A DNA stretch of 45,777 nt from an uncultured Clostridia bacterium. Lineage in GTDB: Bacteria; Bacillota; Clostridia; Oscillospirales; CAG-272. Positions 7,948 to 14,489 of the stretch are shown one piece after another. The notes beneath the pieces were generated by a model. It made no database searches, was not told the origin of the DNA, and was given only the letters and a program-made list of their open reading frames with translations. Each line of letters starts with the position of its first letter. Within the stretch, counting starts at the first letter, position 1. The stretch spans positions 1-45,777 of the forward strand of contig CANRIL010000021.1 in the NCBI GenBank assembly GCA_947630625.1, given 5' to 3'. Made by a program: the position numbers and the translations under genes.

Positions 7948-9741
7948 ATGAAGATCACAGACGATATACGCTATGTCGGCGTGAATGACCACAGCATCGA
8001 CCTGTTTGAAGGCCAGTACGTTGTTCCGAACGGTATGGCTTACAACTCATATCTGATTTGCGACGAAAAATGCGCCGTCATGGACACTGTTGACGGCAGA
8101 TTCGTTCACGAATGGCTTGACAATCTCGACGCCGCGCTCGATGGCAGGACGCCGGATTATCTCGTCGTCCAGCATATGGAGCCCGACCATTCATCGGGGA
8201 TCAAGAAGTTTATGGAAACGTATCCGACGGCGACTGTCGTTTCGTCGGCGAAAGCGTTTACGATGATGGGGCAGTTTTTCGGCACGTCGTTCGAGGACAG
8301 AAGGCTCGTCGTCGGAGAGGGCGACACGCTGGCGCTCGGCAGTCACACGCTCACGTTTGTGACAGCGCCGATGGTGCACTGGCCGGAGGTCATCGTCACA
8401 TACGATTCCCGCGACAAGGTGCTCTTCTCGGCTGACGGCTTTGGCAAATTCGGCGCGCTCGACGTAGATGAGGACTGGGCGTGCGAGGCTCGCCGCTATT
8501 ATGTAGGGATCGTGGGCAAATACGGCGCGCAGGTCGGCGCGCTCCTGAAAAAGGCGGCGGCGCTCGATATAGAAAAGATCTGCCCGCTCCACGGACCTGT
8601 CCTGACCGAAAACCTTGCTTACTACATAGGCTTATATAAGATCTGGTCGTCGTACGAGGCGGAGACGGACGGCGTCATGATAGCGTACACGTCCGTATAC
8701 GGTCACACGCGCGAGGCGGTTGAAAAGCTCGCCGAAAAGCTCCGCGCGAAGGGATGCCCGAAGGTCGTAGTTACAGACCTTGCCCGCTCCGACATGGCGG
8801 AGGCGGTCGAGGACGCGTTCAGGTACGGGAAGCTCGTGCTCGCGACGACGACGTATAACGCAGAAATTTTCCCCTTCATGCGCGAATTTATAAATCATCT
8901 GACGGAGCGCTCGTATCAGAAGCGGTTTGTCGGCATAATCGAAAACGGCTCATGGGCGCCGCTCGCCGCCAAGGTGATAAAGAATATGCTCGCGAACTCG
9001 AAAAACATTACGTTTGCGGACACGACGGTGACGATCCGCTCCGCGCTTAACGCCGAAAGCAGCGAGGCGCTTGAGGCGCTTGCGAACGAGCTCTGCCGTG
9101 ACTACATCGCGCAGCACGGAGAGACGGCGAACAAGCAGGACCTGACCGCGCTCTTCAACATCGGCTACGGGCTCTACGTCGTCACGTCCAACGACGGCAA
9201 AAAGGACAACGGTCTGATCGTCAATACTGTCTGCCAGGTGACGAGCACGCCGAACCGCATCGCGGTGACGATCAACAAGACAAACTACTCGCACCATGTC
9301 ATAAAGGGCACGGGAAAGATGAACGTGTGCTGCCTGTCGGTCGACGCGCCGTTCTCGGTGTTTGAGAGCTTCGGCTTCCGCTCCGGCAGAAACGTCAACA
9401 AATTCGACGGCATGGAGCCGCTTTATTCCGACAACGGGCTCGCGTTTCTGCCGAGATATATAAATTCGTTTATGTCGCTTTCGGTCGAGGATTACGTCGA
9501 CCTCGGAACGCACGGCATGTTCATATGCTCGGTGACTGAGGCGCGCGTCATTTCCGACGCGGAGACGATGACGTACACGTATTATCAGAAAAACGTCAAG
9601 CCGAAGCCGAAGACGGAAGGCAGGCGCGGCTGGGTGTGCAGAGTGTGCGGCTACGTTTACGAGGGGGACGAGCTCCCGGAGGATTTCGTCTGCCCGCTCT
9701 GCAAGCACGGCGTTTCCGATTTTGAACCTATCGAAGGGTAA
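7948..9741 (+). CDS. flavodiiron protein fused to flavin reductase-like and rubredoxin domains
   Basis: A 597-residue oxygen (or nitric oxide) reductase of the FprA type. Domains in order: metallo-beta-lactamase-like diiron domain (1-245) with the motif HMEPDH at about 76-81; flavodoxin domain (about 248-390) with the FMN loop YTSVYGHTREA; flavin reductase-like split barrel (about 400-550, containing PNRIAVTINKTNYSHHVI); and a C-terminal rubredoxin with CRVCG at about 564-568 and CPLCK near 582-586. The extra domains would allow electrons to be delivered within one chain. It stands alone, with its own promoter and a strong terminator. The expected role is oxygen protection in an anaerobe. ATG 7948 has AGAGGAGA upstream. 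Confidence 0.95.
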   Translation: MKITDDIRYVGVNDHSIDLFEGQYVVPNGMAYNSYLICDEKCAVMDTVDGRFVHEWLDNLDAALDGRTPDYLVVQHMEPDHSSGIKKFMETYPTATVVSSAKAFTMMGQFFGTSFEDRRLVVGEGDTLALGSHTLTFVTAPMVHWPEVIVTYDSRDKVLFSADGFGKFGALDVDEDWACEARRYYVGIVGKYGAQVGALLKKAAALDIEKICPLHGPVLTENLAYYIGLYKIWSSYEAETDGVMIAYTSVYGHTREAVEKLAEKLRAKGCPKVVVTDLARSDMAEAVEDAFRYGKLVLATTTYNAEIFPFMREFINHLTERSYQKRFVGIIENGSWAPLAAKVIKNMLANSKNITFADTTVTIRSALNAESSEALEALANELCRDYIAQHGETANKQDLTALFNIGYGLYVVTSNDGKKDNGLIVNTVCQVTSTPNRIAVTINKTNYSHHVIKGTGKMNVCCLSVDAPFSVFESFGFRSGRNVNKFDGMEPLYSDNGLAFLPRYINSFMSLSVEDYVDLGTHGMFICSVTEARVISDAETMTYTYYQKNVKPKPKTEGRRGWVCRVCGYVYEGDELPEDFVCPLCKHGVSDFEPIEG

Positions 9742-9759
9742 ACGGATCGACATGTATCT

Positions 9760-9795
9760 GAGGAGATCGCTCTGGCGCGATCTCCTCTTTTTCTT
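9760..9795 (+). terminator. rho-independent terminator of the flavodiiron gene
   Basis: An 11-bp perfect stem, GAGGAGATCGC (9760-9770) with GCGATCTCCTC (9777-9787), 6-nt loop, followed by TTTTTCTT. It starts 18 bp after the stop codon. Confidence 0.9.
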
Positions 9796-9980
9796 ATGCG
9801 TGCCGCGAAATGATGCCGCGCCGCGTCAGCCCTGACTCGCCTGCGGGTGCACCCCCCGGCAGCACATCAGGAGAATTTCGGAAAAAACGCCTGCTTTCAA
9901 AATTACCATAAATTTTGAGTACCATTTTCGCTCGCGCGGGCTTATAATGATATAGCAGACGAAAAAAGCGGGGGTGCCTG

Positions 9981-10550
9981 ATGGAGACGATAAAGATAAG
10001 CGAGCGCAAGCTCAAAATCATGCTGACGGAGGAGGACCTTTCGGAGTACGATCTCACGGTGCCGGTCGACGTAACTTCACCTTACGGCAGAGAACGGCTC
10101 AGGCGCATTTTGCATGACGCGTGCGGCGACGGCAGCTTTGACCCGAACGCCGGGAAAGTCCTCGTTCAGATATACGAATCAAACGCGGGCGGCTGCGAGA
10201 TGTTTGTGACGCAGTACGATAAATTCAGGATGGGGGAGGCAGCGATGGCGCCGAGAGTCACAGCAATGAAACAAAGGACGGAACGCGGGATCTACGCGTT
10301 CCCGGATTTTAATTCGCTGCTCGCCGCGTGCGGAAGGCTTTCGCGGCCGGGGCGCGCCGGTTCCGCCGCATACTTCGGGCGGGACGGCGGATATTATCTG
10401 CTTACATACGAATCCGAATCAAAGCTTGACGTGATACTCGGCGAGTACGGCGGGAGGCGCTGCGGCAGGGAGGCGGACGCGTTTTTGTCCGAACACTGCG
10501 ACTGCATCTGCAAAGGCGACGCGGTCGGCATTCTCGGCGCGCTTTTGTGA
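9981..10550 (+). CDS. MecA-like ClpC adaptor protein
   Basis: A 189-residue protein starting METIKISERKLKIMLTEEDL, then DLTVPVDVTSPYGRERLRRIL and VLVQIYESNAGGCEMFVTQ. This matches the layout of MecA/YpbH adaptors: an N-terminal target-binding part ending in an EIIVT-like strand, a linker, and a C-terminal ClpC-binding domain (here FPDFNSLLAACGRL onward). Family members pass substrates to the ClpCP protease. Sequence similarity to Bacillus MecA is only moderate, so the call rests on the pattern. The ATG follows GGGGGTG. A TATAAT at 9943-9948 could be its -10 box, but no good -35 is seen. Confidence 0.65.
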   Translation: METIKISERKLKIMLTEEDLSEYDLTVPVDVTSPYGRERLRRILHDACGDGSFDPNAGKVLVQIYESNAGGCEMFVTQYDKFRMGEAAMAPRVTAMKQRTERGIYAFPDFNSLLAACGRLSRPGRAGSAAYFGRDGGYYLLTYESESKLDVILGEYGGRRCGREADAFLSEHCDCICKGDAVGILGALL

Positions 10551-10557
10551 AAACGTC

Positions 10558-10581
10558 CGGTCAGGAGATACGTCCTGACCG
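10558..10581 (+). terminator. hairpin after the MecA-like gene, weak terminator candidate
   Basis: A 9-bp perfect stem, CGGTCAGGA (10558-10566) with TCCTGACCG (10573-10581), starting 8 bp after the stop codon. There is no immediate T-run; a run of seven T occurs 14 bp later. Confidence 0.4.
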
Positions 10582-10609
10582 CCGCGGCAAAACATTTTTT
10601 TCGGCGGCG

Positions 10610-10638
10610 TTGACTTTTATTTGACATGAGTATATAAT
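10610..10638 (+). promoter_or_regulatory. strong sigma-A promoter of a non-coding transcript
   Basis: TTGACT (10610-10615), 17-bp spacer, TATAAT (10633-10638). No plus-strand gene follows before the convergent gene at 10914, so the transcript would be non-coding. Confidence 0.7.
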
Positions 10639-10645
10639 TATCCCC

Positions 10646-10812
10646 GGGCGCGCGCGTCCGGGGATGTTTTCGTAAAAAAGCTATCGCGGGTGCGGGCTTG
10701 CCCTCGCCGTGTTTATAAAATGTTGCGGGTGAGCCGACGATTTTGTGCGGGACATAAAAATCGCGGAGAGCCTTTTTGCGACAAAAGCCCTCCGCGATAG
10801 ATATTTTATTTC
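10646..10812 (+). ncRNA. candidate structured small RNA, 6S-like layout
   Basis: This covers most of the 363-bp stretch without a protein gene between 10551 and 10913. The transcript from the 10610-10638 promoter can fold as a rod. The closing stem is CTATCGCGG (10681-10689) with CCGCGATAG (10792-10800). Then come GGGCTT (10694-10699) with AAGCCC, TCGC with GCGA, a large open middle, and a terminal hairpin CGATTTT with AAAATCG around 10737-10763. Long interrupted rods with a central bubble are typical of 6S RNA, but no diagnostic 6S sequence was recognised. The same DNA also encodes a terminator for the minus-strand gene, which is the rival explanation for part of the pairing. Confidence 0.35.
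10752..10798 (-). terminator. rho-independent terminator of the minus-strand membrane protein gene
   Basis: On the minus strand ATCGCGGAG pairs with CTCCGCGAT (10798-10790 and 10768-10760), extended inside by TTTT/AAAA pairing, and is followed by TTTTTATG. It lies about 115 bp after the stop of the gene at 10914. Confidence 0.6.
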
Positions 10813-10913
10813 CCGGAAAATTTAAGCTGCAATGGGGGGCATAGCGGCGCTTGGCCACGAATATAAAAGCCGTAAAGCCGTAAAATGAACCGGAATCGGC
10901 TGTGCCGTTTGAT

Positions 10914-11552
10914 TTATTTTTTCCCCGACGCCTTTTTTTCCGGTGCGTCCGGCTGGAAAAGACATTTTATACGGCGGATCAGGCTTACGTCATGCAGTCC
11001 CGCGATATAGGCGAGGGACGCGCAGATGATGGCGGGCAGCGGTATAAGAAGGTAGAAAAAGTTCGGTATGTCGGCGATGACGTTGACTCCGGGGAGCCCG
11101 AGCAGTATGCCCCAGTACATGGCCTGTATGACGAGGGCGATCACCTTCGACGTGCCTGAGATCGTGCCTGCCCACTCGAGCGCGAGGCCGGATTCGGCGC
11201 CGAGAATGCCGAACAGGTTGACGCATACGGCAAGGATCAGATTCGGAAGTGAGGCGACGAGCACGATTTTGAACCCGCGCCAGGCGTCGCGCTGTTTTCT
11301 GCCCGCGTCGATGCGGATCTTGTCCTTCTGTCCCTCTTCCTTTATCGCCGTATAATCTATGAACATATAAAAGAGTATTGCGAATACGCTGACCCAGATC
11401 ATACATGTGCGCTGAACGGAGCCGTCCCCGGCAATGGCGTGGTCGATCGCGGCGGCGGACATGGAGGTCATAAGACCGAATATCGTAAGACCTATCTGGT
11501 TCAGGACGAGCCGCCAGATGAAATGGGCGTTATTTTTAAGGAAAGTCAGCAT
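10914..11552 (-). CDS. polytopic membrane protein of unknown function
   Basis: A 212-residue protein with about four to five hydrophobic segments: residues near 15-40, 55-75, 100-125, 135-160 and 165-190. A positively charged cytoplasmic loop (KIRIDAGRKQRDAWRGFK) lies after the second. The C-terminus is Lys-rich (PEKKASGKK). ATG 11552 is chosen because an AGGAGG site lies six bases upstream; a TTG seven codons earlier would precede this site. It has its own divergent promoter and a terminator downstream. No family was recognised. Confidence 0.7.
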   Translation of the reverse strand: MLTFLKNNAHFIWRLVLNQIGLTIFGLMTSMSAAAIDHAIAGDGSVQRTCMIWVSVFAILFYMFIDYTAIKEEGQKDKIRIDAGRKQRDAWRGFKIVLVASLPNLILAVCVNLFGILGAESGLALEWAGTISGTSKVIALVIQAMYWGILLGLPGVNVIADIPNFFYLLIPLPAIICASLAYIAGLHDVSLIRRIKCLFQPDAPEKKASGKK

Positions 11553-11586
11553 GGGTGCCTCCTGTTGACGCATACTTCAACTTATT

Positions 11587-11615
11587 ATTGTATATTATGG
11601 ACTTCGCAAACGCAA
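11587..11615 (-). promoter_or_regulatory. sigma-A promoter of the membrane protein gene
   Basis: Minus strand: TTGCGT (11615-11610), 17-bp spacer, TACAAT (11592-11587), 35 bp upstream of ATG 11552. Confidence 0.5.
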
Positions 11616-11654
11616 TAGTTTTACGATAAAGTTTACAAAATGTTCATTTTATTA

Positions 11655-11683
11655 TTTACAAAACGCGAATTATTTTGTATAAT
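11655..11683 (+). promoter_or_regulatory. sigma-A promoter of the Xer recombinase operon
   Basis: TTTACA (11655-11660), 17-bp spacer, TATAAT (11678-11683), about 50 bp before the TTG start at 11737. It is divergent from the promoter at 11587-11615. Confidence 0.7.
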
Positions 11684-11736
11684 AGAAGCCGTAAGGAACG
11701 AAAGGGCACAAAAGCGTGTGTCCGGGGGAGGCTGTT

Positions 11737-12765
11737 TTGGCGTTTGAAATCAGTGAAATGCCGCCGCTCGTGCGGGATTTCGCATCGTATAAGAGAACGA
11801 TTCAACAGTGCTCGCCGAAAACGGTCGAGGAATACTGCATTGACCTTCGCCTGTTCCTTCGTTACATAAAGGCAGACCGGGAAGGACTCCCGAAGAGCGG
11901 CGAAGAATTTGACACGCTCGACATAAGGGATGTCGGCATCGAGGTAATAAGTGGGATCACGACGGCGGACATATATGAATTTTTGCTGTATGTCGACGGG
12001 GAGCGCCACAATGGGGCGAGCGCCCGCGCGCGCAAGCTGTCCGCGATAAAGGCGTTTTTCAAGTATCTGACGACGAAAACGGATAAACTGAAGGTCAACC
12101 CCGCCGTCAATATCGAGTCGCCGAAAAAGAAAAAGACGATGCCGAAATATCTGACGCTCGAGGAGAGCATAGACCTGCTCGAGGCGGTGAAAAACGACGA
12201 GACTTCGAAAACGCGTCTGCGCGATTACGCGATAATAACGCTGTTTTTAAACACCGGAATGCGGCTTTCGGAGCTTGTCGGGATATCGCTTACGGATATT
12301 GATCCGGAGCTGCGCTCTCTGCGTGTCCTCGGCAAGGGGAACAAGGAGAGGATAATATATCTGAATGACGCCTGCCGCCGGGCGATACTCGACTATATGC
12401 CCGAAAGACAGGCGCAGCCCGCCAAAAGGAAGGGCGAATCCGCGCTGTTTTTGTCATCGCAGGGAAACAGGATCAGCATCAAGACAGTGCAGTGGCTCGT
12501 CGGCAAATATCTTGGCGCCGCCGGCCTTGAATACAAGCATTTTTCAACTCATAAACTGCGCCACACGGCGGCGACGCTGATGTATCAGTCAGGTCATGTC
12601 GACGTTCGCGTATTAAAGGAGATACTCGGTCACGAGCAGCTCAACACGACGCAGATATACACCCACGTCTCAGACGAGGGAATGGAAGAAGCCGTCGCGG
12701 CAAACCCGCTCGCCAACATAGGCGCCGAAAAAAAGAAACGTGCCGCGAGAAAGGATACCGAGTGA
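11737..12765 (+). CDS. Xer-type tyrosine recombinase
   Basis: A 342-residue site-specific recombinase. The N-terminal SAM-like DNA-binding domain covers about 1-115; the catalytic domain has the full residue set: Arg in GMRLSE, Lys in GKGNKER, HKLRHT, His in GHEQL and the nucleophile Tyr in QIYTH. It looks like the chromosomal XerC/XerD type rather than a phage integrase, and its codon use matches its neighbours. TTG at 11737 is the chosen start because GGGGGAGG lies five bases upstream; the longer GTG version at 11716 has no such site. Its stop overlaps the next gene by 4 bp. The Lys/Arg-rich tail is unremarkable. Confidence 0.88.
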   Translation: MAFEISEMPPLVRDFASYKRTIQQCSPKTVEEYCIDLRLFLRYIKADREGLPKSGEEFDTLDIRDVGIEVISGITTADIYEFLLYVDGERHNGASARARKLSAIKAFFKYLTTKTDKLKVNPAVNIESPKKKKTMPKYLTLEESIDLLEAVKNDETSKTRLRDYAIITLFLNTGMRLSELVGISLTDIDPELRSLRVLGKGNKERIIYLNDACRRAILDYMPERQAQPAKRKGESALFLSSQGNRISIKTVQWLVGKYLGAAGLEYKHFSTHKLRHTAATLMYQSGHVDVRVLKEILGHEQLNTTQIYTHVSDEGMEEAVAANPLANIGAEKKKRAARKDTE

Positions 12766-13373
12766 AAAGCAAGGCAAACACCGAGAACAACGGGAATCAG
12801 AAGGAAAAATACCCCGTGATAAAGGGCAGAACAAAGTCGAAGGACGTTTTCACGCTCCCGAACGCTTTGAGCGTGATCCGCATACTTCTGATCCCGGTCA
12901 TAATATATCTTTACATATGGCGTCAGAATTATCTCTTCGCCGCCTGCATCCTCGCCGTCTCCTACGCATCGGATGTGGCGGACGGGATAATCGCGCGGAA
13001 ATTCAATATGGTGTCCGATTTCGGAAAGCTGCTTGACCCGCTCGCGGATAAGCTGACGCAGGCGTCGATGCTGATCTGCATAGCGGTGACGAGGAGTTAC
13101 GCGTGGATACTGTTCGCGCTGCTCGCTATCAAGGAGATCGCAACGGCACTGTCCGGATTCTTCGCAGTCAGAAGAACGGGCGTTGTCTCCGGCGCGAAGT
13201 GGTATGGCAAGGTCTGCACGGTCGCGCTCAATGCGATGTTCGCGCTTCTGATGTTCATCCCGCTCCACTCCGAGGCGATAGCGCATGTGCTGCTCTGGAT
13301 ATGCGCCGGCTTCATGGTCGCGTCCGCGGTCGCGTATCTCTTGTTCTTCACGAAGAATTACGACAAAAAATAA
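12762..13373 (+). CDS. CDP-alcohol phosphatidyltransferase (PgsA-like)
   Basis: A 203-residue membrane enzyme joining a CDP-diacylglycerol to an alcohol, probably glycerol-3-phosphate (phosphatidylglycerophosphate synthase) or a cardiolipin-synthase relative. The family motif D-x2-D-G-x2-A-R-x8-G-x3-D-x3-D is complete (DVADGIIARK then GKLLDPLAD). It opens with about 30 hydrophilic residues, then FTLPNALSVIRILLIPVIIY as the first membrane segment, with five to six segments in all. It starts at GTG 12762, inside the recombinase stop (GTGA), so translation is coupled. A terminator follows. The precise substrate cannot be decided from sequence. Confidence 0.88.
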   Translation: MKSKANTENNGNQKEKYPVIKGRTKSKDVFTLPNALSVIRILLIPVIIYLYIWRQNYLFAACILAVSYASDVADGIIARKFNMVSDFGKLLDPLADKLTQASMLICIAVTRSYAWILFALLAIKEIATALSGFFAVRRTGVVSGAKWYGKVCTVALNAMFALLMFIPLHSEAIAHVLLWICAGFMVASAVAYLLFFTKNYDKK

Positions 13374-13432
13374 AAGCCCGGCGCGGGACGTGATCGGAAA
13401 AGCATCCGCGCCAACGCCGTATAGATCAAAAC

Positions 13433-13467
13433 CGGGGGATGACCGATGCGTCCATCCCCCGATTTTT
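13433..13467 (+). terminator. rho-independent terminator of the recombinase/phosphatidyltransferase operon
   Basis: Stem CGGGGGATG (13433-13441) with CATCCCCCG (13453-13461), 11-nt loop, then ATTTTTG. Confidence 0.85.
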
Positions 13468-13475
13468 GTGCCGAT

Positions 13476-13503
13476 TTGACCTTTTCAACCGTCAGGTTAT
13501 AAA
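13476..13503 (+). promoter_or_regulatory. possible promoter of the HTH regulator unit
   Basis: TTGACC (13476-13481), 16-bp spacer, TATAAA (13498-13503). It lies about 110 bp before the start codon, so a later promoter could also exist. Confidence 0.4.
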
Positions 13504-13613
13504 AAATCAACCCTTGAGTTACAATATTCCCCGTTTGGTTTGTGTTCAAAAGCTGCGCTCGGGTTTAAAATGAAGACATAGCGAGGGAACATAATTAAAA
13601 AGGAGGATTTCAA

Positions 13614-14117
13614 ATGCTTGATACACTCGGTGAAAGAATTGCGTTTTACCGCAAAAAATGCGGACTTACGCAGGAGGAGCTGGCGGAAAAATGTTCCGTC
13701 ACGCCTCAGGCGGTATCAAAATGGGAGAACGCCATAACCTCGCCCGACATCTCGCTTTTGCCGCGGCTGGCGGAGGTTTTCGGCATAAGCTGCGACGAGC
13801 TTTTGGGCGTAAAGAGGGCGGAGACGGTCGCGGTCGCGAAAAGCGACTTCGATCCTTCGCGCGCGATACTTAAAATACGCGTCATTTCGGACGAGGCAAA
13901 GGTGAGCGTAAATCTGCCGCTTGAGATAGCAAAGCTGGCTTTGACGAGCGGAGCCATTGATCTCAGCGGAAGCGATTCGTTTAAAGGCTTAAAAAACGCG
14001 CTCGAGAGCATTGATTTTGACCGTGTGATCGCGCTCGCAAACGTCGGCGTTATGGGTAAGCTCGTTGAGGTCGATGTAAGCGAGGACAACACAAAAGTGG
14101 AGATCTGGGTCGAATGA
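13614..14117 (+). CDS. XRE-family HTH regulator with LiaX/YvlB-like C-terminal domain
   Basis: A 167-residue protein. An N-terminal helix-turn-helix (about 6-60: LGERIAFYRKKCGLTQEELA, then CSVTPQAVSKWENAITSPDIS) is followed by LLPRLAEVFGISCDELLG, the standard XRE end. A C-terminal domain (about 85-167: ILKIRVISDEAKVSVNLPLE, GLKNALESIDFD, VEVDVSEDNTKVEIWVE) resembles the short beta/alpha domain found in YvlB/LiaX-type envelope-stress proteins. A clear AAAAAGGAGG ribosome binding site precedes ATG 13614. It overlaps the next gene by 4 bp. Target genes are unknown; it may regulate its own unit. Confidence 0.85.
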   Translation: MLDTLGERIAFYRKKCGLTQEELAEKCSVTPQAVSKWENAITSPDISLLPRLAEVFGISCDELLGVKRAETVAVAKSDFDPSRAILKIRVISDEAKVSVNLPLEIAKLALTSGAIDLSGSDSFKGLKNALESIDFDRVIALANVGVMGKLVEVDVSEDNTKVEIWVE

Positions 14118-14353
14118 CGGTCAGGATCCGAGCGGAGGGCGTGCGCCTGCTGCTCATTTTTCCGCGCTGTCTTTTGACGTTAGGGCTGCGCGCCGCCGTC
14201 CGATTTGGCGGCAAAAATATGATCGACAGCCAAAAGGTGCTCATGCTCGCGCTGTCGTCGGCGATGCGCAAAACGCTCCCTCGCCGCTATCGCGGCATCG
14301 AGCTTTTACACGTCAGCACATCCGACGGCACGGAAGTCGTCGTAAAGCTGTAG
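14114..14353 (+). CDS. small protein translationally coupled to the HTH regulator
   Basis: A 79-residue protein starting at the ATG inside ATGA at 14114, overlapping the regulator stop. It begins MTVRIRAEGVRLLLIFPRCL, resembling a strand-turn-strand followed by a short hydrophobic stretch, and ends in a strand TSDGTEVVVKL. Its opening (V-I-x-x-x-G-x-x-L-x-x-P) echoes the partner's C-terminal domain (I-R-V-...-V-N-L-P), so the two could share a fold. It may be a partner or modulator of the regulator; this is inference. No named family was recognised. Confidence 0.6.
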   Translation: MTVRIRAEGVRLLLIFPRCLLTLGLRAAVRFGGKNMIDSQKVLMLALSSAMRKTLPRRYRGIELLHVSTSDGTEVVVKL

Positions 14354-14426
14354 AAACGTATCTTTCGGGGCGGCGCGGCAGATCGCACGGCGTATGTCCG
14401 CGATCACGAAAAATATAATAAATAAT

Positions 14427-14466
14427 CGTGGGGAGAGACTTATATAAGCCTCTCCCCACGGATTTA
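14427..14466. terminator. bidirectional terminator between the HTH unit and the pyruvate oxidoreductase gene
   Basis: An 11-bp perfect stem, CGTGGGGAGAG (14427-14437) with CTCTCCCCACG (14450-14460). The plus side is followed by GATTTATTTT, the minus side by ATTATTTATTAT. It serves two convergent units. Confidence 0.8.
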
Positions 14467-14489
14467 TTTTACACTGGTGTGTCGGTCGA

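Noticed and set aside
8950-9753. A 267-codon minus-strand frame opposite the flavodiiron gene
   Set aside because: Arg/His-rich antisense shadow with no ribosome binding site or recognisable domain.
9915-9948. Promoter TTGAGT/TATAAT before the MecA-like gene
   Set aside because: The spacing is 22 bp, too long for sigma-A; only the -10 box is noted.
10641-10664. Terminator hairpin TCCCCGG/CCGGGGA followed by TGTTTTCG
   Set aside because: It overlaps the start of transcription of the strong promoter, so it cannot act as a normal end of that transcript; whether it stops read-through from upstream is undecided.
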